DNA of 13,687 nucleotides from Bacteroidaceae bacterium. GTDB lineage: Bacteria > Bacteroidota > Bacteroidia > Bacteroidales > Bacteroidaceae. Under the pieces are notes generated by a model. That model saw nothing but the letters and a program-made list of their open reading frames with translations. It ran no database searches and had not been told where the DNA came from. Positions 6,126 to 13,687 of this stretch are shown in pieces (the first letter of the stretch is position 1; the number at the start of each line of letters is the position of its first letter). The translations under genes and the position numbers were made by a program. The stretch is from contig CAAGLF010000034.1 in assembly GCA_900770705.1 (NCBI GenBank), positions 1 through 13,687 on the forward strand. Reading direction: 5' to 3'.

Positions 6126-9100
6126 ATGATGATGCGACTCACACGTCCTGTCCGCCGTTGTCTGGCGGCGCTGACTTTTTTCCTGACGGCTGCGGCAGCG
6201 GCTATCGGGCAGACGGCTTTCGAGAGAGGCCGATTGTACCACTTGTTTACCGCCAATGGGAAAACGCCGATGGCGCTGACCGGACAGAAGGATGGCCGGA
6301 GCGCGTCGTTCGTCCGCTTCGATGCCTCGCAGGATGTCCAGCACTGGGTGCTCAGCGAGCTTTCCGGCAGTTGGCGGATCATCAACCCCTTCAGCAACCG
6401 TGCGCTGCGCACTGAGGGCGATGCCTTGGAACTGGGGGAGAATAATGGTTCGGACGAGGCACAGCTCTGGAAGCTGGAGCCTGTGGGTGCCGACGGTGCC
6501 GTATGCCTCATTCCCACCAATCGCGCGGATATGGCAGCGGCGGTAGATACCAAGGGTACCCTCCGGCTCATTGCCCGCGACAAGGCTCGCACGGACAAAT
6601 CAGCCTGCTTCCGGGTGACGCCGGCGGCCATCCCTGGCTTCGACGACGCACTCACCTATCGCATCCGCAGCAAGAGCCACCCCGGCCTGGTGTTGGGCAA
6701 TGGCGACAGCGGAGAAAACAATGCCCGCATAGTCGGTGAGGCCGTCGACGCTGGCAACCGCGGGCAGTACTGGAGCGTGAAGATGATAGACCTCGAGCAA
6801 CGTGCCGTGGAGAACGCCTTCTATACGCAGCATTTCGACGATGGTGGTGGCAACGCTTCCATTGACTATCTGCTGCAGTGGCCGGCCCAGCCGGGCGTCT
6901 GGAACAATGCCCGCTTCCTCTTTCAGCCCGTCAAGGGCCAGACGGATACCTATCTGATATGCTCGGCCTCGGCTGCCAAGAGTGGCAAGATGTATGCCCT
7001 GAAGGACGGGGCACTGAAGCTCCTGCCGCTCAACGAGCAGGACACCGACGCATGGTTCTGCTTCGAACAGGTGGAGAAACCGAAGATATCCGCACCTATG
7101 TGGGAAGACGAAACCGTATTTGCTGAGCACAAGGAGCCGGGTGTGGCCACCTATATGCCCTATGTCTCGGAAGCCGCTATGCGGGCCGACGCCGACTACT
7201 ACGCCACACCCTGGGTGGCGCCGCGCAACGACCGCTTCCTCCTGCTCAACGGAACTTGGCGTTTCCATTTTGTCGACGAGCCCTCCAAGCGCCCGACCGA
7301 CTTCTACAAGGAGGACTTCGACTGCAGCGGCTGGGACACTATCCCTGTGCCATCTAACTGGGAAATGCAGGGATACGACCGTCCCATCTACTGCAATGTG
7401 GAGTATCCCCACAGCAACACGCCCCCCTTCATCAAGGCAAGGCCGGGCTTCAACGACGGCGGAAGCCACTATGGCATCAACCCGGTGGGCTCGTACGTAC
7501 GCACCTTTACCGTAGAGGGTGATTGGACAGGCCGCCGCACCTTCCTCCACTTCAGTGGTATCTACAGTGCCGCCTTCGTATATCTCAACGGCCAGTATGT
7601 CGGATATACGCAGGGGGCCAACAATGTCGCCGAGTTCGATGTGTCCAGGTACCTCCGCCAGGGCGAGAACCGTCTGGCCGTGCAGGTGCTGCGCTGGAGC
7701 GACGGTTCCTACCTCGAGTGTCAGGATATGTTCCGCATGTCGGGCATATTCCGCGATGTATATATATATAATGTGCCCCTCACCTCCGTGCGCGACCACA
7801 TTCTCACCTCCACGTTCCGCAACGATTATCGCGACGCCACCCTGCACGTGCGCTGCCAGATCGACAACCGCGACCGCCTCAGCGGCCGGAAGCACTTTGT
7901 GGTGCGCCTGCTCGACCCTGAGGGAAGGGCCGTGGCCGAACAGGCGGAAACGGACTTTCCCTACGACGAAAGCGTGGCCGAGGGCAGCCTCGAGGTACAG
8001 TTCGAGGTGCCCGGCGTGCACCTGTGGTCGGCCGAGCAGCCCCGGCTCTACACCGTCGAAGTCGTGCAGCGGGGCGAGCAGGGCGCCGACGAGCTGGCCT
8101 TCTCCACCAAATACGGTTTCCGCGAAGTGGCCATCCGCAAGGGTGAGCGCGGCGCACTGCTCTACATTAACGGCCGCCGCGAGTTTTTCAAGGGCACCAA
8201 CCGCCATGACACCGACCCCCTCTACGGTCGTGCCGTACCCACCGCCTCTATGCTCAGGGACGTATTGCTGATGAAGCAAAACAACATCAACACCGTACGA
8301 ACCAGCCATTACCCCAACGACGCCAAGCTCTATGCTATGTTCGACCACTACGGACTCTATGCCGTAGACGAGGCCGACCTCGAGGATCACGCCAACCAAA
8401 GCATCTCCGACCGTCCCTCCTGGATACCGGCATTCGTCGACCGTATCACCCGAATGGTCACACGCGACCGCAACCATCCCTGCGTCGTGATGTGGAGTCT
8501 CGGCAATGAGGCCGGCAACGGCGAGAACTTCCGCGCCTGCTACGACGAGGCTCATCGCCTCGATGGCACACGGCCCGTACACTACGAGGGCACCCGCTCC
8601 AACGGTAGCTACGGAGGCGGACGATTCAGCGACTTCTATTCCAAGATGTATCCCGGTATGGCTTGGATGAGGCAGAACACATCCGACCTTGACAAACCTA
8701 TGTTTATCTGCGAGTATGCCCATGCTATGGGTAACGCAATAGGCAATCTCCGCGAGTACTGGGACGCCATCGAGGGCTCCAACAGCTGCATTGGCGGCTG
8801 CGTGTGGGACTGGGTTGACCAGGCTATCTATGAGCCTCGCGAGATCCGGCAGGGCATCTACCGCCTCCACACGGGCTATGACTTCCCCGGTCCTCATCAG
8901 GGCAACTTCTGCTCCAACGGCATTCTGCCCGCCACGCGCGCCGAGAGCGCCAAGCTCAAGGAAGTGAAGGCCGCCCATCAGTTTCTCAAGTTCAGCTGCC
9001 TCGCCGTCGACACCCTGGCCGACGAAGCTACCATACGCATACGCAACGGCTACACCTTCACCCCCCTCTCCGCCTTCCGCTTGCAGTGCGAAGTCAGCAA

Positions 9101-10202
9101 AGATGGCTACAGCGTGGGCCGCAAGGACATCCCCCTGCCCGCCTGCCAGCCCGGCGACAGCGTGGAGCTCCGCGTCCCCCTGCCCAAAGCCAAGCTCCAG
9201 AAGACCCGCCGCCAGGGCCTGGAGACCCTGCTCACCCTGCGGGCTGTGCTGGCTGAAGACCAGTCGTACGCCCCCGCCGGACACGACGTGGCCCAGGCAC
9301 AGTACATCCTACTGCCTAAGGCACCCCTCCCCTCCAGTCCTGTCGTGGCCCGTTCCCCCAAGGGAATGAAGGGCGCAGCCCCTGCCACGATCATCCGTGA
9401 GGGCGGCAGCCTGCAGGTGAAGGCCGGACAGCTCGAAGCCAGCTTCGACCAGCGCACCGGCACCCTCACCTCCCTCCGGATGGCAGGACGCGAACTGATA
9501 GCAGAGCAGCTTGGTTTCGTCTACGACAACCACCGCTGGATAGAGAACGACCGCTACAGCCACACCGACAATGGCCTGGCCGCCGAAGCCGAAGTGTCCG
9601 CCACCTGCCAGGGCGACATCTGCGAAGTACGCACCCGACGCGACGGCTCACTCTGCGCCACCGACATCCTCTACCGCATACATCCCACGGGCGTACTCGA
9701 TATCGAAGCCGCTTTCCAGCCCAAGACCACCGAATTGCGCCGCGCGGGACTCGTCTGCGCCATCGACTCCGCCCTCAGCCGGATGGACTACTATGCTCTC
9801 GGTCCCTGGGAAAACTACCCCGACCGCCGCGACGGCGTGCTCCTCGGACGCTACAGCACCACCGTGGCCCAGAGCGCGGAAAGCTACGTGAAGCCCCAGA
9901 CCACCGGCGACCGCGGCCTCTTGCGCGAACTCCTGCTCACCGACGCCACAGGCTTCGGGCTCAAGATTGAGGCAGAAGGCAACGTCAGCTTCTCCGCGCA
10001 GCCCTATACGGACAAAGACCTGATGGATGCCGCCCACCCCTGGCAGCTCAACCGTCGCCCCTACACCGTGCTCCACCTCGACGCAGCACAGCGGGGTATA
10101 GGCAATGCCAGCTGCGGGCAAGACGTTGGAACTCTTACCCGCTACTGCATACCCCAGGCTCCCATCAGCTACAAGCTCCGCCTCAGTGCCGTCGGGCGGT
10201 AA
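6126..10202 (+). CDS. LacZ-type GH2 beta-galactosidase with two N-terminal ricin-like modules
   Basis: A 1358-aa secreted glycoside hydrolase family 2 enzyme. After a signal peptide (hydrophobic LAALTFFLTAAAAAIG, cleavage likely near Q29) come two ricin-type beta-trefoil-like modules, about 38-167 and 178-323 (YHLFTANGK.., YRIRSKSHPGLVLGNG..), each with QxW-like motifs (QLWKL, QYWSV). Then follow the GH2 jelly roll from about 368 (LLLNGTWRF; PSNWEMQGYDRPIY), the Ig-like domain, and the TIM barrel with KGTNRHDTDP, VRTSHYPND and YAVDEADLE. The acid/base is E795 in SLGNEAGNG and the nucleophile E863 in ICEYAHAMGN. The C-terminal beta-galactosidase small-chain domain (about 1089-1355) contains RWIENDRYSHTDNG and YYALGPWENYPDR. 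It should cleave terminal beta-galactosides from glycans in the periplasm or at the surface. E. coli LacZ has 1024 aa; the excess is the N-terminal lectin-like part. Three ATGs in a row start the frame; I took the first. Monocistronic. True glycan unknown. Confidence 0.92.
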   Translation: MMMRLTRPVRRCLAALTFFLTAAAAAIGQTAFERGRLYHLFTANGKTPMALTGQKDGRSASFVRFDASQDVQHWVLSELSGSWRIINPFSNRALRTEGDALELGENNGSDEAQLWKLEPVGADGAVCLIPTNRADMAAAVDTKGTLRLIARDKARTDKSACFRVTPAAIPGFDDALTYRIRSKSHPGLVLGNGDSGENNARIVGEAVDAGNRGQYWSVKMIDLEQRAVENAFYTQHFDDGGGNASIDYLLQWPAQPGVWNNARFLFQPVKGQTDTYLICSASAAKSGKMYALKDGALKLLPLNEQDTDAWFCFEQVEKPKISAPMWEDETVFAEHKEPGVATYMPYVSEAAMRADADYYATPWVAPRNDRFLLLNGTWRFHFVDEPSKRPTDFYKEDFDCSGWDTIPVPSNWEMQGYDRPIYCNVEYPHSNTPPFIKARPGFNDGGSHYGINPVGSYVRTFTVEGDWTGRRTFLHFSGIYSAAFVYLNGQYVGYTQGANNVAEFDVSRYLRQGENRLAVQVLRWSDGSYLECQDMFRMSGIFRDVYIYNVPLTSVRDHILTSTFRNDYRDATLHVRCQIDNRDRLSGRKHFVVRLLDPEGRAVAEQAETDFPYDESVAEGSLEVQFEVPGVHLWSAEQPRLYTVEVVQRGEQGADELAFSTKYGFREVAIRKGERGALLYINGRREFFKGTNRHDTDPLYGRAVPTASMLRDVLLMKQNNINTVRTSHYPNDAKLYAMFDHYGLYAVDEADLEDHANQSISDRPSWIPAFVDRITRMVTRDRNHPCVVMWSLGNEAGNGENFRACYDEAHRLDGTRPVHYEGTRSNGSYGGGRFSDFYSKMYPGMAWMRQNTSDLDKPMFICEYAHAMGNAIGNLREYWDAIEGSNSCIGGCVWDWVDQAIYEPREIRQGIYRLHTGYDFPGPHQGNFCSNGILPATRAESAKLKEVKAAHQFLKFSCLAVDTLADEATIRIRNGYTFTPLSAFRLQCEVSKDGYSVGRKDIPLPACQPGDSVELRVPLPKAKLQKTRRQGLETLLTLRAVLAEDQSYAPAGHDVAQAQYILLPKAPLPSSPVVARSPKGMKGAAPATIIREGGSLQVKAGQLEASFDQRTGTLTSLRMAGRELIAEQLGFVYDNHRWIENDRYSHTDNGLAAEAEVSATCQGDICEVRTRRDGSLCATDILYRIHPTGVLDIEAAFQPKTTELRRAGLVCAIDSALSRMDYYALGPWENYPDRRDGVLLGRYSTTVAQSAESYVKPQTTGDRGLLRELLLTDATGFGLKIEAEGNVSFSAQPYTDKDLMDAAHPWQLNRRPYTVLHLDAAQRGIGNASCGQDVGTLTRYCIPQAPISYKLRLSAVGR

Positions 10203-10232
10203 GGGAAAACTGCCCTTTCCACCGATTCTTAA

Positions 10233-10279
10233 ATACACAGAAAATGCCGTCATCCCCGATGACGGCATTTTCTGTGTAT
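10233..10279. terminator. Perfect 22-bp hairpin, probable bidirectional terminator
   Basis: Arms 10233-10254 and 10258-10279 are perfect reverse complements around the 3-nt loop CCC. The inner GC-rich stem (GCCGTCATC with GATGACGGC) is flanked by AAAA on the left and TTTT on the right, so it can terminate transcription in either direction. It lies 30 nt after the beta-galactosidase stop codon. Confidence 0.85.
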
Positions 10280-10317
10280 ACATCTGTGTAACTCACTGAT
10301 AGACAGCGATGTGTTCG

Positions 10318-10514
10318 AAACACCGTATTGTCCAATCCAAAACTCCGTGTTATCCAATCCAAAACTCCGTATTGTCCAATCCAAAACACCGTATTGACTC
10401 AGCCAAAACACCTTTTTGGCCGATCCCAAATACCGCTTTGGTAAGGTGAAAATGCCATTTCGACCCAGTCAAAACGTCTTTTCGATTTCATCGAAATCCA
10501 GCTTCCATACTTAT
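10318..10514. repeat. Degenerate 22-nt tandem repeat array, about 8-9 units
   Basis: Units begin at 10318 (21 nt seen), 10339, 10361, 10383, 10405, 10427, 10449, 10471 and, weakly, 10493: the period stays exactly 22 nt. Units 1-4 are close copies starting AAACACCG or AAAACTCCG and ending in CCAATCC (CTCAGCC in unit 4). Later units diverge but keep the A-run, a CC at the same place and a T-run. Several keep a short inverted symmetry: CAAAA..TTTTG in unit 5, CCAAA..TTTGG in unit 6, GAAA..TTTC in unit 7. There are no unique spacers, so it is not a CRISPR. No open frame of the array is convincing as a protein. Function unknown. Confidence 0.85.
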
Positions 10515-10625
10515 TAATCCTTCTCTGCGTATTTTTACTCTTTGCGTGGCCAAGGTCTGCAGTCCCGCGGCGATGGTTCTGCAGTCCGCTGCCGTCGCCG
10601 CGATATGCCGCTACTCGCCACACGC
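10515..10625. other. Spacer with an 8-bp inverted repeat
   Basis: No gene is visible. CGCGGCGA (10566-10573) and TCGCCGCG (10595-10602) form a perfect 8-bp stem with a 21-nt loop that has no T-run after it on either strand. CTGCAGTCC occurs twice as a direct repeat (10557-10565 and 10580-10588). Meaning unclear. Confidence 0.4.
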
Positions 10626-10660
10626 AAAAGGCCACCGGCCGAACAACTCGACCGGAGGCC
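10626..10660 (-). terminator. Terminator of tRNA-Pro
   Basis: On the minus strand, arms of 13 nt (10660-10648 and 10642-10630) pair with one T-T mismatch and one T-G wobble around the loop GTTGT, then TTTT follows (10629-10626). The hairpin begins 4 nt after the mature 3' end of the tRNA. Confidence 0.85.
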
Positions 10661-10664
10661 CTTG

Positions 10665-10737
10665 TCGGAAAGAGGCGACTCGAACGCCCGACCCCTACGT
10701 CCCGAACGTAGTGCGCTACCAACTGCGCTACTTTCCG
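10665..10737 (-). tRNA. tRNA-Pro (anticodon CGG)
   Basis: The minus strand folds into a full 73-nt cloverleaf. The acceptor stem is CGGAAAG with CTTTCCG (7 bp), the D stem GCGC/GCGC with loop AGTTGGTA, the anticodon stem CTACG/CGTAG with loop TTCGGGA, the variable loop GGGTC, and the T stem GGGCG/CGCCT with loop TTCGAGT. The anticodon at 10704-10702 is CGG, reading proline codon CCG. C1-G72 and discriminator A73 are the proline identity features in bacteria. The bases after A73 are CAA, so CCA is not encoded and must be added after transcription. It has its own promoter and terminator and stands alone. Confidence 0.96.
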
Positions 10738-10772
10738 AAGCACTCGCGAGGGGCAATCCCTCCAAGCGCTGG

Positions 10773-10780
10773 CAAAAGTA
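10773..10780 (-). promoter_or_regulatory. -7 element of the tRNA-Pro gene
   Basis: TACTTTTG on the minus strand fits TAnnTTTG and would start transcription near 10766, about 29 nt before the mature tRNA 5' end. The -33 candidate is TTCG (10804-10801), one base off TTTG at 20-nt spacing. Confidence 0.6.
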
Positions 10781-10830
10781 CGCAATTATTCTCAAGCAGA
10801 CGAACAATTTCTCGATTTTTTTTCCGCCAA

Positions 10831-11110
10831 CCCCCGAAAACCCCTCTTTTGCCCGCCCTGCACCACCCCGGACGTTCACCCTGGCCGCTCCTGGCCCCCG
10901 CCGCATACGCGTCCAGCGTCTGTCCCCGTCATCGCCCAAGCTTTCCCCCATTATTATCAACAATGGGCCCCGTAGTCCCCCTCGTTTGTACCCATGTTCC
11001 CCCATATTTGCCCCCGACATACTTCATGACGGGCCCGCCATTCCCGTTTGCCCCGCGTCCCTCTCCCCGACAGAAGAGCCCTGAAAATCCCCTTTTTGCC
11101 ATCTTATATT
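10831..11110. other. C-rich, gene-free stretch with two G-quadruplex motifs on the minus strand
   Basis: This intergenic sequence is strikingly rich in C on the plus strand. Two clusters fit the G3+N1-7 quadruplex rule on the minus strand: 10831-10858 (C-runs of 5, 4, 3 and 3 with loops of 5, 7 and 1) and 11043-11068 (runs of 3, 4, 3 and 4 with loops of 5, 4 and 3). A third cluster at 10977-11015 has one loop of 9 nt. A small hairpin CCCATT/AATGGG lies at 10947-10967. Open frames across it also cross the tRNA and look spurious. Confidence 0.6.
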
Positions 11111-11160
11111 GCAATTTCCGCCCTTAAAAGTGTTAATTCTGCGTTAAAATGGGGGGGTAA

Positions 11161-11191
11161 TTTGTGATGTTATGCAAAACATTTACATTTG
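11161..11191 (+). promoter_or_regulatory. Promoter of the secreted modular protein gene
   Basis: TTTG at 11161-11164 and TACATTTG at 11184-11191 are separated by exactly 19 nt, the same layout as at 6036-6066. The predicted start near 11198 leaves a leader of about 100 nt, AT-rich in its last 50 nt, ahead of ATG 11298. Confidence 0.75.
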
Positions 11192-11297
11192 CCGCGTCTT
11201 ACTGTGCCCGCCCGCGGACGCAGCAACGAACGCCTCACTTCCATCTTGTATAAACCATCTTACTTTATTTGTTCAATTCTAATAATTCAAACCAACA

Positions 11298-13687
11298 ATG
11301 AAAAGATTTACTCTTTTTCTGTCGTTGCTCCTGATGTGTCTCGGAGGAACGGCCGTTGCACAGGTGATTACCGCCGTAGGTACACCCGTGGCACCTTCCG
11401 CCATTGAGGTAGGAAAGACCTATGTCCTCTATGCACAGGGACAGGGATACGTAAACGTGGACGCTTCCAACTACAACAAAGCCGACAAAACCAGTCCCTT
11501 AGCCTATGTGGGAGCCGCCGCAAACCCCTACATCTATACCTTCGAGGGCAGCTCCAGCGCTGGCTGGAAAATCAAGAACGCCAACGGTAACTATCTGCCT
11601 GGTTTCACCGGGGGTTCCACCGGCCGCTTCGCCAACGGCAGTAGCGCCGGCGTATTCACCATTGCCGCAGTGGCCGATGGTGCGAATACCGGCAACACAC
11701 TCTCCGGAGGCAGCAATATGGTGACCATCTGCAACAGCGCCGCCAACGGACTCTACGTCGTATGGAACTCCGCAAACGGCTGCCTGGGCGTGAATCCCTA
11801 CAACGGCGGAACGGCAGAAGCCTACGGCTCCACCGCACTCGCCTTCCAGATCTGCGAGGCAACGACCACGGCCTACTCCGCCCCCGCCATCTCGAAACTC
11901 ATCCCCCGCATTACCAATACCGGTGACCTGCAGGAGGGATACAAGTACATCATCCGCAATGTCGGCAATGCCGACCGCCGCGGATATGTGTATGAGGAGT
12001 CCAACTCCCTGAAGGTGACGCTGGGCGATGCCTTCTACAACGCCACACCGGCCGACAAACTCTCTGATGCCTGCATATTCACCGTGACGGGCAACGGCAC
12101 CGACGGCTTCACCTTCGTGGGCAAGAGCGGCACCACCTACTATGCCGGCTCCAAGCTGCAGGCAAAGCCAGGCAGAGACGCCGGCGTCTGGAACGTGAAG
12201 ACCACAGACAGCTATCTGAATCTGAACCCAGGCAACGTGGTGCAGTGGAGCGATGAGGGCGACGCCAACGGCGTTTGGGAATTCTATCCCGTCAATGTAG
12301 CAGCCTCCAGCCTGACCACCATCACCTACAACATCAAGCAGGGTGAGACGCTGGTTGCCACCTCCGTGATAGAAGACGTGCCCGTAGGCTTCGGCTATCC
12401 CGTGCCTACTGCGCAGACCTCTGCCGCCTACTACAACCTCGGCGGCTTCCCCACCGGAACGGTAAGCACTTCCGCCTCTTACGATCTCCAGTACACCGAG
12501 AACCTTCCCTTCACGGTCAGCCCCAGCTTTGCAGAAGCCAACTGGTACTATCTGACCATCAACAGCGACAAATATGTATTGACCGACAACGGCTCCGCTT
12601 CCTCCATCTCCCTGAGCAGCACGAAGCTCAACGTCGACAACTACGATGCCAACCTCTGGTGCTTCGTGGGTAACGCCTTCACCGGCTTCAAGATCTACAA
12701 CAAGGCCGCCGGAGCCGACAAGATACTCTCCTCCACCACCAACACAGCCGACGGCAACACCGGCGGCAACACCTACCCCGTGCTCACCTCCACCGGCGAC
12801 CTGAGCGGCAAGAACGAATACTGGGCCGTGACGACAGGTAACACCATTGGCGGCGAAACCGGCTTCTACCTCGGCCAGCAGGGATATCCGCAGAACAGAA
12901 TGAACCGTCGCGGCAGCGTCCTGGCCTACTGGAATACCGGTGCAGACAATGGTTCGACCTTCCTGGTAACGGCTGAAGGAGCAGACGTTGCCCGCACCAT
13001 TATGGGAGATGTGCCTACCCTCTCTGTCGGAGTAAACGTGGGTCAGGTAACGCAAGCCACGGCCGACACCTATACGCAGTCCGCCTGCGATGCCCTCACC
13101 AGCGGACAGGCTGTGGCCGACTTCTTCGCCTCCCTCAACGCAGCCTACATTATGCCGGAGGCAGGCAAGTACTACAGAATCGTCAATGAAGTGCGTCAAA
13201 CCGGCAGCAAACTGGATATGCTGGGCGTACACAGCGACGCCACCCACACGCAAGGTCAGGCCAGCAGCCAGGCAAATGTCGATATGCTCTGGCAGTTCGT
13301 CACCTGCGAGGATGGCTACAAGGTGAAGCGTGCCAATGCCGACCAGTACCTGGGTACGGTGGTATTGAATGGTAACCAGGAATTGAAGAGCTATGTAGAA
13401 GGTGCCAAGTTCACGATAGACATGTTGACCGATGGCTATGTGCGCCTGATAGACGGCAACGGAAGCGTGATGCACGACGACGCAGCACACCAATTGTGTG
13501 CCTGGAACTCCGGCAAAGGTACTGCTTCCTCCTGGCAGATTGTTCCCGCCACAGAGATTGAGGTGGCAATGAACGAGGTTGGCGGTGCCTACTATGCTAC
13601 GGCCTACCTGCCCTTCGGCGTCACAGTGTCCGGCGCCACGGCTTATGCCGTCGAGGCCACTGCCTCCAGCCAGGCCACGGCAACGGC
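11298..13687 (+). CDS. Large secreted modular protein with lectin-like repeats, 3' truncated
   Basis: The frame starts at ATG 11298 after TTCAAACCAACA and stays open to the right edge (796 codons read). Residues 1-22 (MKRFTLFLSLLLMCLGGTAVAQ) are a Sec signal peptide. The rest is rich in G, N, S, T, Y and W, with recurring module starts: VGKTYVLYA near 39, EGYKYIIRN near 212, NWYYLTINSDKYVL from 415 and GKYYRIVNE from 623. Each is followed by a segment ending in a W- or F-containing strand (VWEFYPV, LWCFVGN, EYWAVTTG, SSWQIVPA), as in ricin-type beta-trefoil or related carbohydrate-binding modules. YYATAYLPFGVTVSGATAYAV near 765 is a segment common near the end of Bacteroidetes surface proteins. 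No catalytic domain is seen, but one could lie beyond the edge. Strongly C-ending codons like the beta-galactosidase. Its ligand is unknown; binding glycan at the cell surface is inference. Confidence 0.85.
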   Translation, partial: MKRFTLFLSLLLMCLGGTAVAQVITAVGTPVAPSAIEVGKTYVLYAQGQGYVNVDASNYNKADKTSPLAYVGAAANPYIYTFEGSSSAGWKIKNANGNYLPGFTGGSTGRFANGSSAGVFTIAAVADGANTGNTLSGGSNMVTICNSAANGLYVVWNSANGCLGVNPYNGGTAEAYGSTALAFQICEATTTAYSAPAISKLIPRITNTGDLQEGYKYIIRNVGNADRRGYVYEESNSLKVTLGDAFYNATPADKLSDACIFTVTGNGTDGFTFVGKSGTTYYAGSKLQAKPGRDAGVWNVKTTDSYLNLNPGNVVQWSDEGDANGVWEFYPVNVAASSLTTITYNIKQGETLVATSVIEDVPVGFGYPVPTAQTSAAYYNLGGFPTGTVSTSASYDLQYTENLPFTVSPSFAEANWYYLTINSDKYVLTDNGSASSISLSSTKLNVDNYDANLWCFVGNAFTGFKIYNKAAGADKILSSTTNTADGNTGGNTYPVLTSTGDLSGKNEYWAVTTGNTIGGETGFYLGQQGYPQNRMNRRGSVLAYWNTGADNGSTFLVTAEGADVARTIMGDVPTLSVGVNVGQVTQATADTYTQSACDALTSGQAVADFFASLNAAYIMPEAGKYYRIVNEVRQTGSKLDMLGVHSDATHTQGQASSQANVDMLWQFVTCEDGYKVKRANADQYLGTVVLNGNQELKSYVEGAKFTIDMLTDGYVRLIDGNGSVMHDDAAHQLCAWNSGKGTASSWQIVPATEIEVAMNEVGGAYYATAYLPFGVTVSGATAYAVEATASSQATAT

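Noticed and set aside
7755..7775. dif-like AT-rich sequence TATATATATAATGTG near the composition switch, similar to 3370-3384
   Set aside because: Both lie inside coding sequence (encoding YIYN in one, antisense to a signal peptide in the other) and lack the two-arm structure of a Xer site.
6600..9284. An 894-codon open frame antisense to the beta-galactosidase gene
   Set aside because: The product is a low-complexity string of V, A, G, E and H, as expected when the sense gene has C-ending codons and few codons giving antisense stops. The sense frame has complete GH2 motifs.
10318..10514. Possible CRISPR array
   Set aside because: The units are contiguous with a 22-nt period and no unique spacers, and no cas genes are present.
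10542..11127. Overlapping open frames of 161 to 193 codons on both strands
   Set aside because: They run through a complete tRNA gene and its terminator and encode proline- or glycine-rich low-complexity sequence.
11499..13493. A 664-codon open frame antisense to the last gene
   Set aside because: Same composition effect. The sense frame has a signal peptide, a promoter and recognisable modules.

Overview
The window looks like chromosomal DNA of a GC-rich member of the Bacteroidales (Bacteroidaceae or Prevotellaceae type). Start codons lack Shine-Dalgarno sequences and sit in A/T-rich leaders. Promoters carry the Bacteroidetes -7 element TAnnTTTG, twice with TTTG exactly 19 nt upstream. The protein families (DUF4268-type protein, small outer-membrane barrel, LacZ-type GH2 enzyme with ricin-like modules, large secreted multi-module protein) are typical of that order. 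I cannot name the species.

Layout. 1-383 (-): truncated DUF4268-type PD-(D/E)XK-like protein, preceded by a 370-nt stretch holding a decayed coding remnant and a possible promoter. 758-3391 (-): a two-gene unit, a small signal-peptide-bearing outer-membrane protein followed by an SF1B (DNA2/IGHMBP2-like) helicase. 3392-3466: a 75-nt divergent promoter region. 3467-5334 (+): an AlkD-like DNA glycosylase translationally coupled (ATGA) to a shortened GH127-like protein that seems to lack its catalytic zinc site. 5437-6001 (+): rplS (ribosomal protein L19) with its own promoter, a structured leader and a strong terminator. 6036-10279 (+): a monocistronic LacZ-type beta-galactosidase of 1358 aa with two N-terminal ricin-like modules, ended by a perfect 22-bp hairpin. 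10318-11297: an unusual intergenic region with a degenerate 22-nt tandem array, tRNA-Pro(CGG) on the minus strand with its own promoter and terminator, and a C-rich patch with two G-quadruplex motifs on the minus strand. 11298-13687 (+): a large secreted modular protein that runs off the right edge.

How the parts relate. The left half is housekeeping and repair (helicase, alkylation-damage glycosylase, L19). The right half is secreted glycan-related machinery: the beta-galactosidase and the last protein share signal peptides, carbohydrate-binding-like modules, strongly C-ending codons and near-identical promoter geometry, but they are separate transcription units. No integrase, transposase, CRISPR array or obvious defence island is visible. 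The best candidates for something undescribed are the pseudoknot-capable L19 leader, the 22-nt array whose later units keep hairpin symmetry despite base changes, and the coupled glycosylase/GH127-derivative pair.
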